A stretch of 10,251 bases of DNA from Oscillospiraceae bacterium. GTDB taxonomy: Bacteria; Bacillota; Clostridia; Oscillospirales; UBA929. The notes beneath the pieces are model-generated. The model was not told the origin of the DNA and searched no databases. It saw nothing but the letters and a program-made list of their open reading frames with translations. Where the stretch lies: positions 1-10,251 of the forward strand of contig JAIRML010000102.1 of assembly GCA_031258665.1 (NCBI GenBank), in the 5' to 3' direction. How positions within the stretch are numbered: position 1 is the stretch's first letter; each line of letters starts with the position of its first letter. The translations under genes and the position numbers were made by a program. Below, one piece after another: positions 1-5,042 of the stretch.

Positions 1-132
1 CTCACGGATAACGCCGGGATCTATCGTGCCGTTTTGCGGCGTGACCGCCCAAGGAGTGCCGTCTTTATGCGTCATTTCGGAGAGATACGAAGCGCTGTAT
101 TTGCCGTATTCGTCGTCAAACACGTCAGACAT
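1..132 (-). CDS. Partial Panacea-like (DUF4065/SocA-like) protein, runs off the left edge
   Basis: Only the first 44 residues lie in the window; the gene continues past base 1. The ATG at 132 has AAGGAG at 143-148 (10-nt spacing) and a consensus promoter just upstream, which decides the start. The peptide YGKYSASYLSEMTHKDGTPW, followed by an isoleucine-rich stretch (TIDPGVIRE), resembles the conserved C-terminal end of Panacea-domain proteins, where a 'YGkysa..Ls.lTH.e.PW' block precedes a final helix. Panacea proteins serve as antitoxins or proteolytic adaptors (SocA) and are common near mobile elements. In a full-length family member this block sits about 100 residues in, whereas here it begins at residue 9, so the gene may be an N-terminally truncated remnant or a short stand-alone version. 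The reading frame stays open upstream to about 375, with an unsupported ATG at 273. Family assignment is from memory of the motif only. Confidence 0.5.
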   Translation of the reverse strand, partial: MSDVFDDEYGKYSASYLSEMTHKDGTPWAVTPQNGTIDPGVIRE

Positions 133-165
133 AGTGAGCACGCTCCTTCGGTCTTTCCTGCTTGT

Positions 166-194
166 ATTATACGCCCGCCCGCGCCGGCTGTCAA
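166..194 (-). promoter_or_regulatory. Consensus sigma-A promoter of the left-edge gene
   Basis: On the minus strand TTGACA lies at 194-189 and TATAAT at 171-166, separated by exactly 17 bp. Both hexamers are perfect matches. Transcription should begin near 159, giving a leader of about 27 nt with AAGGAG before the ATG at 132. The rest of the 133-355 gap shows no convincing terminator for the transport operon that ends at 356. Confidence 0.85.
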
Positions 195-355
195 CCCCGC
201 GCATGGCGTCATATGCCCATGCCCTGCTGCCCGGATCGACATACTTGTCTGCCAGCACTTCAAAGGACGGCATTCCGAAATAATTTGCCTTACCAGTTTT
301 TTGAGATATAGCAAAAGGGCGGTGTTCGATCTTGTTTCGTTTGGAGGTACCTGCT

Positions 356-1150
356 TCACAGGGAAAAGTCCTGTTTCCGCATCAGCGCGCGGCCGACGAT
401 CAGGGTCAGGGCGATCAGAGCCGTGTTGTAGACCAGGGAAAACAGCGGGGTAAAGCCGCTGACGGCGCGGGAGAAGAAACTGTCTATCACCTCCGTCAAC
501 GCGGGCGGAACTTCGTGCAACGGCAGCACCGTCTGCGCCGCTGGGTACAGTTTGATCCACAGATCCGCCCCCTGTGACAGCCCCGCGAGAATCTGCCCGG
601 GCATGTAGAGGATCCACACCAGCAGAAGGGCGCGTGCCGGTCCGCACCGCAGGCCGATCACATTGGCCAACAGCAAAAAGGCGGCGTTGCCCAACCACGC
701 GGTGGGAACCAATGTCAGCAGGAGCGCCGCGAACGTCCCCCAGTTTTGCACGGGGGCGCCGACCGCCGCCGCTCCCAGTGTCAGACCGGCCGCCAATAAG
801 AGAGAAAATACCAGCGACCGCGCCAGAACCGCTCCCGACTGCGTAAAAAACCACCGTATCCGTCCGTAGGACCGCGTGAACAGAACCACGGCGGCCGTGT
901 CCACGGTCCGCGGCATCAGGGCCCCGAACAGAAACAACTGCGACAAAATGATCAGATTGTATGTGACTACCAACAGGAGCGACGGAAACCCATCCATATA
1001 CAGTCCGCCCAGCAGACTCAAAAGCATCTGTTCCGCCGTGGCCGCCCCCACATTGAGACCTGTCAACACCAGGCACACGCTGAGCCCCGCGGCCCACAGG
1101 CACAGGAACAAAACAGCCCGCACATCGGGCCGCCGCCATCGCCGTTTCAT
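356..1150 (-). CDS. Six-helix membrane protein, last gene of the ABC transport operon
   Basis: A 264-residue hydrophobic protein. Membrane segments can be read at about residues 11-33, 57-79, 105-130, 138-164, 170-190 and 232-253, with a basic N-terminus (MKRRWRRPD) inside. The size and six-helix layout match ABC-2-type permease subunits, but no family-defining motif is visible. The segment RSYGRIRWF between helices 2 and 3 resembles the cytoplasmic coupling region of such permeases. Its ATG overlaps the stop of the preceding gene as ATGA (1147-1150) with no strong ribosome binding site, so it is probably translated by coupling. No ATPase of its own is present; it would have to share the ATPase domain of the fused gene upstream. 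It might instead be an immunity-type membrane protein. Confidence 0.8.
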   Translation of the reverse strand: MKRRWRRPDVRAVLFLCLWAAGLSVCLVLTGLNVGAATAEQMLLSLLGGLYMDGFPSLLLVVTYNLIILSQLFLFGALMPRTVDTAAVVLFTRSYGRIRWFFTQSGAVLARSLVFSLLLAAGLTLGAAAVGAPVQNWGTFAALLLTLVPTAWLGNAAFLLLANVIGLRCGPARALLLVWILYMPGQILAGLSQGADLWIKLYPAAQTVLPLHEVPPALTEVIDSFFSRAVSGFTPLFSLVYNTALIALTLIVGRALMRKQDFSL

Positions 1151-1842
1151 CTGAGCCCCAACCGGACAAATAAGTCCTCCCGCAGGGCGGAGAACGCTTG
1201 GAATTCCACCTCGTTCTCCGCCAGACAGTCGTACGGCCGCACCTCGGCGTACGATGGTCCGGGCTCATCCCGCGGGGTGAGGAAAAACACGGACATAGGG
1301 TCCCGCAGAGGGAATATGCCGCAGGCGGGAAACGCCAGCAGATAGGTCCGCAGTTCCGCCTCCCGGTACCGGTACCCCTCCGGCTTTTCGTAAAATCTCA
1401 AGCAAAGGATGTACGACCGGTCCGCCTGCATCAGCATGTTCACGCCGCGGCTGCGCACATGCGGGGGCCTGTATGCGGGCGGCGAGATGAAGACAGGTTC
1501 GTATACAAATACTTTCTCACCGGGCGTGACACCCCGTCCCGCTTTCCACACCGCCGTGACCTCCACTTCCGAGAGCGCTTCGCTTTCAAACGCCTCCCGG
1601 CGCCCCGTGGGAGAGGCCTGCACAATGATGTCGGATGTCTCCCACAGCGCCTGGGCGTCGTCCGGCCCCGCACCGCCGAACAGGATCTCATCCTGTGCCG
1701 GCACTCTGTAGACGGCATACGCCGCGATGGCCTCATCGGTGGGGTCAAATACAGGAAGCGCCGCGCGGAGGCTGCGCGCGCGCACCACTCCGAAGACAAT
1801 GGCCGCCAAAGTCAGGCCGATCAGAAGCGTCCGCGGTTTCAA
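1147..1842 (-). CDS. Membrane-anchored extracytoplasmic protein of unknown function, in the ABC operon
   Basis: 231 residues. Residues 5-22 form one hydrophobic segment (LLIGLTLAAIVFGVV) with no lipobox cysteine, so the protein is most likely anchored by this segment with about 205 residues outside the membrane. The outer part looks like a small beta-rich domain: a 'SDIIVQA' strand, then LSEVEVTAVWKAGRGVTPGE, KVFVYEPVF and ADRSYILCL, a pattern met in several uncharacterised Bacillota surface proteins. The start is a TTG at 1842, supported by AGGAGG at 1853-1858 (10-nt spacing) and a 4-bp TTGA overlap with the ATPase stop. The next gene overlaps in the same way. Its place between ATPase and permease genes suggests an accessory part of the transporter, such as a substrate-capturing or sensing protein; that is inference. 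Confidence 0.75.
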   Translation of the reverse strand: MKPRTLLIGLTLAAIVFGVVRARSLRAALPVFDPTDEAIAAYAVYRVPAQDEILFGGAGPDDAQALWETSDIIVQASPTGRREAFESEALSEVEVTAVWKAGRGVTPGEKVFVYEPVFISPPAYRPPHVRSRGVNMLMQADRSYILCLRFYEKPEGYRYREAELRTYLLAFPACGIFPLRDPMSVFFLTPRDEPGPSYAEVRPYDCLAENEVEFQAFSALREDLFVRLGLR

Positions 1843-3248
1843 GTCGGCGCAACCTCCTCTTCCGGCAAACAGGCGCCGTCTTTGAGACGATAGACGCCGT
1901 CATACAAGCCCCGCACGTCGTCCATCTGGTGGGTGGCCAACAGGCAGGTCACACCCCGCCGCCGCTCCTCCGTGAGAAGCGCGCGGAACCGTTCCACCGA
2001 CTCCTCGTCCAGCCCATTCGTGGGTTCATCTAGGATGAGCAGTTCCGGCTTCTCCATGATCGCTTGGGCCAGGGCGAGCTTTTGCCGCATCCCCATTGAG
2101 AAGGCCCGGTATTTCCGCTTGTCCTCCGGGTCGAGCCCCACGCGAACCAGAGCGGTCCGGATGTCCTCCGGCGTCGCAACGTTCCGAATCCCGGCGATCA
2201 AGGCGAGATTGTCAAACCCGGTCAGATGTTTCCACAGACCGATGGTCTCGATGATGATCCCCATATTGGCGGGAAAGATCCTGTCCTCGCTCACGCGCTG
2301 CCCAAACACCACCACACGCCCGGCGTCGGGGCACAGCAGACCGGCGACTGCCCGGAGCAGCATGGTCTTGCCCGAGGCGTTGCGGCCGAAAAAGACATAG
2401 GTCCTCCCCCTCTCCAATGTGAAGTCTATGTCGTTGAGAACCCGTCTCCCTTTCAGTGTCTTGCTGACGTGTTCAAGGCGGATGTGATCCTTCATTCCGC
2501 ATCTCTTCCTCGTATCATAAGATGGGCGGGAAAGGTTTCCCGTGCAGGCAGCAGTTTGCGCGCGTCCGATTTTTCCGCGAAACAGAAGCCAGGCGGCGGC
2601 ACTGAGGCCAAGCGTTTTCAGCATCATAAACAGTCCAAATCGCAAGACCTCTCCGGTGGTATGTACGGTCAATATGCCCAGAACATCCTCGTAATAAAAT
2701 GAAACATAAAACGCAAAGATGCCGGAAGACGCGAAGGCGTCGAAGGTCAGTACGGCAAACACCAGCGCATAGACCATGTGGGGCATCCGCCATTTGAGGC
2801 TGGCGGCGCAACAGACGACACCCACCTGCCAAAATCCCTGCCAGACAGACAGCAACAGGAGCAATGCCCACAAAAAGGGCAGACCGGCGCCCCGGGCAGA
2901 CAGGAGAACAATGCCCCACAGGGGCAAGACAAAGACCGTGGTCTCCACCAGCAGATACACCGCCCGCCGCAGCGCCATATCGCGTTCAGAGCAAAACCGA
3001 ACCCGGCAGACCGGCATGGACACATAGGGGTCATGCCGGTTGATCAGAAACAGATGGGCCGGCATCAAGATGAACTGTACGCTCAGTGTATATCGCAGCC
3101 CCATCAGCAGAGGTTCGTCGACGTTTCTTGTATCTATGACGATGAGCATCAGGTAGATAAAATAGGTACATATGACAAACAAAATCTCAAACTGTCCGAT
3201 CAGCATCCTGCCCCACGCCCGCGCCTTCATGTCAAGATATCCCCGCAC
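1839..3248 (-). CDS. ABC transporter, permease domain fused to ATPase domain
   Basis: 469 residues. Residues 20-225 carry six membrane segments (about 20-39, 52-70, 97-117, 123-149, 157-182, 203-223). Residues 252-469 are a complete ATP-binding domain: Walker A GRNASGKT (288-295), FSMGM signature (383-387), Walker B LLILDE (403-408) and H-loop His440. The usual Q-loop glutamine is replaced by glutamate (IIIE, E334), as in BcrA/LanF-type ATPases for bacitracin resistance and lantibiotic self-immunity. The GTG start at 3248 has AGGAAG 8 nt upstream; an alternative ATG at 3230 would give an ATGA overlap with the preceding gene. An internal ATG at 2495 with GAGGAAG upstream sits exactly at the ATPase boundary, so a separate 218-residue ATPase may also be made. 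Whether the join is natural or an indel is treated in the findings. Confidence 0.85.
   Translation of the reverse strand: MRGYLDMKARAWGRMLIGQFEILFVICTYFIYLMLIVIDTRNVDEPLLMGLRYTLSVQFILMPAHLFLINRHDPYVSMPVCRVRFCSERDMALRRAVYLLVETTVFVLPLWGIVLLSARGAGLPFLWALLLLLSVWQGFWQVGVVCCAASLKWRMPHMVYALVFAVLTFDAFASSGIFAFYVSFYYEDVLGILTVHTTGEVLRFGLFMMLKTLGLSAAAWLLFRGKIGRAQTAACTGNLSRPSYDTRKRCGMKDHIRLEHVSKTLKGRRVLNDIDFTLERGRTYVFFGRNASGKTMLLRAVAGLLCPDAGRVVVFGQRVSEDRIFPANMGIIIETIGLWKHLTGFDNLALIAGIRNVATPEDIRTALVRVGLDPEDKRKYRAFSMGMRQKLALAQAIMEKPELLILDEPTNGLDEESVERFRALLTEERRRGVTCLLATHQMDDVRGLYDGVYRLKDGACLPEEEVAPT
1853..1858 (-). promoter_or_regulatory. Ribosome binding site AGGAGG deciding a TTG start
   Basis: AGGAGG lies 10 nt before the TTG at 1842 and inside the 3' end of the permease-ATPase gene. 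No nearby ATG or GTG in this frame has such a site, which is why the TTG is chosen. Confidence 0.7.
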
Positions 3249-4099
3249 TTTTTGATCTTCCTATGAAGCAGCACAAAACCGGCGGCAAAGAAGAGCAGCA
3301 GTTGGAGAATGCATCCGATCGTTTTCTGCTCCGAGAAGTGGACGTTGCGAGAAAAGGCCGGAGCGGCATGAAGCACACTTTGTACAACCAATATACCGAG
3401 GCCGGAGACATTCATGAGCAGCAGATACACCAACGCCAACACGGCGGGCGCGGCCAGCGTGATGACAAGATTTTTGCGGCAGAATAAGCTCACGGCATAG
3501 GACAGCAGCCCCATGGCCGCGCCAAAGAGACCAAACAAACCCATATGCACCAGCGCGTCCAGCAGAGGCGCGTTCATATAGAGTCCCGGGAACATCACAT
3601 GCAAGGTGACGCCAAATGATTCGACGCCGAGCCCCCGGCGACCGGCGTGACCCGGATAGACGCCGTTTGAGAAAATGCCGTACACCGGGAAGGGCGCCGC
3701 CAACAGCGTGAACATCTGATTGATGAGCAGCGGCAGCGCGGTGACGGCAAAGGCGGTGACCGCGACGACAAGCGCTTTGCCACAGTAGTAGTGCGCCGCT
3801 TTGCCCCTTGTGCAGTAGACGATCACGCTGTGGTTTTCACTCTCCTCATGATAAAACCAGGCGCAGGGGAAGGCGGCCAACAGGGGCGTCAAAATCAGAA
3901 AAAAGTCCCTCATGCCGCCCCAGTTCAGAATGGAGAACTCCGTAGGGGCCAGCACGGTCATCGTGGTGCTGAATTGGATGGGGAACGCTGTTTGCATGAG
4001 AAAATCGACCAACGCACACACTGTGCCGATCAGCAAGACCAGCCAAAGCTCCGACCGGGAAAGCATCTTTCGTATCTCGCATTTGACAAAAGCGCCCAT
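3227..4099 (-). CDS. ABC-2-type permease subunit
   Basis: 290 residues with six membrane segments at about 19-40, 65-83, 108-130, 179-205, 210-240 and 260-279, and a large outside or re-entrant loop of about 45 residues between helices 3 and 4. A basic amphipathic N-terminus (KCEIRKML) precedes helix 1, as is usual for ABC-2 permeases (compare the 'E.kK....' start of BcrB/LanE-like proteins). The ATG at 4099 has GAGGAG at 4111-4116 (10-nt gap). Its stop overlaps the start of the fused permease-ATPase by 22 bp, or by 4 bp if the ATG at 3230 is used. The likely partner is that fused protein, so that the two permease domains form the channel. The substrate cannot be read from the sequence. Confidence 0.82.
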   Translation of the reverse strand: MGAFVKCEIRKMLSRSELWLVLLIGTVCALVDFLMQTAFPIQFSTTMTVLAPTEFSILNWGGMRDFFLILTPLLAAFPCAWFYHEESENHSVIVYCTRGKAAHYYCGKALVVAVTAFAVTALPLLINQMFTLLAAPFPVYGIFSNGVYPGHAGRRGLGVESFGVTLHVMFPGLYMNAPLLDALVHMGLFGLFGAAMGLLSYAVSLFCRKNLVITLAAPAVLALVYLLLMNVSGLGILVVQSVLHAAPAFSRNVHFSEQKTIGCILQLLLFFAAGFVLLHRKIKKCGDILT

Positions 4100-4118
4100 G
4101 ATCTCAACGTCTCCTCAT

Positions 4119-4153
4119 AGGGCCTCCAGGTACACGATGTTCCCGGAGGCCCT
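4119..4153 (-). promoter_or_regulatory. Intercistronic hairpin before the ABC genes
   Basis: A perfect 9-bp inverted repeat, AGGGCCTCC (4119-4127) and GGAGGCCCT (4145-4153), with a 17-nt loop in which two more G-C pairs can form. On the minus-strand mRNA it ends two bases before the GAGGAG ribosome binding site of the first permease. No T-run follows, so it is not an ordinary intrinsic terminator. It is better read as a structure that controls translation, processing or mRNA stability between the small secreted-protein gene and the transporter genes. Confidence 0.6.
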
Positions 4154-4217
4154 TGATTGCACAGATCCAAAGATGGCATACTGATAAATCAACAGTGTGT
4201 TCTCAGCGCATCTAAGA

Positions 4218-4613
4218 TCAGCCGAAATTGACACTTCCCTTAAGTCTTTTCCCGCCGTTGGCATTTACAAGGCTTCCGCCTGTTCTCAATCGAAGGGATG
4301 TGCCCTGTAATGGAGATGAATAATAGGAAAAGTTGCCACCGTCTCCTGGAGAAAGAAAAAATGTAGTTGAATGCAACACCCAACTTCCATTGAAATATGC
4401 ATCCATCCAAAACTCCCCACCATCTCCCGCAGTAGTATCAAGCGCCATAGAGAATGTAGGGTCTGTTGTTGAAGCAGTTCTGGAGCCAGTTGCAACGGTT
4501 TTATCTCCAATAGATGGATATGTGGTATCGAAACCGGTAGATGTCGCAGATGCCAACAAGATCGAGGCAAACAATGCCACGATGGCCAAGATGCAAAGCG
4601 TACGTTTTTTCAT
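4218..4613 (-). CDS. Small secreted protein, possible bacteriocin-like product or transporter substrate
   Basis: 131 residues from the ATG at 4613, chosen because GGAGGT lies at 4625-4630 (11-nt gap); the frame runs 17 codons further upstream without such support. Residues 1-24 form a clear signal peptide (MKKR, then a hydrophobic core, then a likely cut near ASA-TS). The mature part of about 107 residues has no cysteine, is rich in Gly, Ser and Thr, and looks beta-stranded, with two GDGG motifs (GDGGEFW and GDGGNFSYY) and a closing 'LRLRTGG...KGSVNF' strand pair. Small secreted proteins of this general pattern, with a tyrosine-rich strand then an LR-rich strand and a final V.G....G, occur in Clostridia; I cannot give a family name. 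It is first in the transcript that leads to the ABC genes, which makes it a candidate exported effector. Its codons are more A+T-rich than those of its neighbours. Confidence 0.75.
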   Translation of the reverse strand: MKKRTLCILAIVALFASILLASATSTGFDTTYPSIGDKTVATGSRTASTTDPTFSMALDTTAGDGGEFWMDAYFNGSWVLHSTTFFLSPGDGGNFSYYSSPLQGTSLRLRTGGSLVNANGGKRLKGSVNFG

Positions 4614-4641
4614 GATTATTATAGACCTCCAAATTTTAAAT

Positions 4642-4706
4642 TTACATAAGACCCGGCTACACATTCTTGCTGTACGCTCAAAACCTTGTAACAGTGTCTT
4701 ATGTAA
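4642..4706 (-). promoter_or_regulatory. Structured 5' leader hairpin of the secreted-protein gene
   Basis: TTACATAAGAC (4642-4652) and GTCTTATGTAA (4696-4706) are perfect 11-bp inverted arms around a 43-nt loop. An inner pairing (CTG-T-TAC with GTACAG) can form within the loop. On the mRNA the structure ends about 11 nt before the GGAGGT ribosome binding site. No T-run follows. It lies within a leader of about 215 nt, unusually long for a small gene. Confidence 0.6.
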
Positions 4707-4742
4707 TTTCCACGCAGATGCAACTTCCTCAAATCATCGGCA

Positions 4743-4811
4743 TCAACCTCCAATCCAAATTCCCAGGAATAGGCAACACAAAAACGCCCCACAATCCCAA
4801 ATCAGACACAT
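4743..4811 (-). other. Possible 22-codon leader ORF in the 5' leader
   Basis: An ATG about 20 nt after the predicted transcription start opens a 22-residue hydrophobic, cysteine-bearing peptide (MCLIWDCGAFLCCLFLGIWI plus GG). Its stop TGA overlaps another ATG as TGATG. No good ribosome binding site precedes it, so translation is doubtful; it may be a chance ORF. A GGAGGT (4746-4751) and a GAGGAAG (4724-4730) further along the leader also lack matching genes. Confidence 0.2.
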
Positions 4812-4820
4812 TGATCTGTA

Positions 4821-4834
4821 CGTTGACCGCAACG
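4821..4834. promoter_or_regulatory. Operator-like palindrome at the transcription start
   Basis: CGTTG-ACCG-CAACG is a perfect 5-bp inverted repeat with a 4-bp centre. It begins 2 bp after the -10 hexamer of the secreted-protein promoter and covers the expected transcription start near 4830. A repressor bound here would block initiation. It could also be a short RNA hairpin at the 5' end. Confidence 0.35.
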
Positions 4835-4836
4835 CT

Positions 4837-4865
4837 ATTGTATTTGTTCCCTTGGATTTTGTCAA
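4837..4865 (-). promoter_or_regulatory. Sigma-A promoter of the secreted-protein/ABC locus
   Basis: On the minus strand TTGACA (4865-4860) and TACAAT (4842-4837) are separated by 17 bp. This is a perfect -35 and a 5/6 -10. It is the only good promoter found ahead of the small secreted-protein gene, and none as good was seen between that gene and the first permease, so one transcript may cover 4830 to 356. Confidence 0.8.
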
Positions 4866-4868
4866 GCA

Positions 4869-4908
4869 TATGTTTGTAAATTTTGTATGTTTGTAAATTT
4901 TGTATGTT
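4869..4908. repeat. 17-bp tandem repeat directly upstream of the -35
   Basis: The unit TATGTTTGTAAATTTTG occurs at 4869-4885 and 4886-4902 without mismatch, and a third copy begins (TATGTT, 4903-4908). On the promoter's own strand each unit splits into two ACAAA-bearing halves spaced 9 and 8 bp apart. The array starts 3 bp upstream of the -35 hexamer, the usual place for an activator such as a response regulator. It is also A+T-rich enough to act as an UP element. Confidence 0.8.
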
Positions 4909-4985
4909 CTCAGATTATCTAGTGCGATAAATATGGTGTTTTTGCTATTTCTCTGCCCTTTAATCACGCCACGCCGGGCACAGCA

Positions 4986-5026
4986 AAAGGGCTGGCGGCG
5001 GATGTTTTGTCCGCCGCCAGCCCTTT
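4986..5026 (-). terminator. Intrinsic terminator of the groESL operon
   Basis: AAAGGGCTGGCGGCGGA (4986-5002) and TCCGCCGCCAGCCCTTT (5010-5026) form a perfect 17-bp stem with a 7-nt loop. It starts 16 nt after the groEL stop codon. On the minus strand the stem ends in a run of four T. The short T-run is offset by a very strong stem. Confidence 0.85.
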
Positions 5027-5042
5027 GGGCGCGTCTCCGCGT

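Noticed and set aside
72..1268. Long open frame of 398 codons on the minus strand
   Set aside because: It is a frame-shifted shadow of two overlapping genes; the Arg/Gly-rich product lacks domains, while the chosen frames give coherent membrane and surface proteins with proper starts.
4119..4153. Rho-independent terminator of the secreted-protein gene
   Set aside because: The stem is good but no T-run follows; the next bases are the ribosome binding site of the next gene.
4869..4908. CRISPR repeat
   Set aside because: The units are directly adjacent with no spacers, only about 2.3 copies exist, and no cas gene is present.
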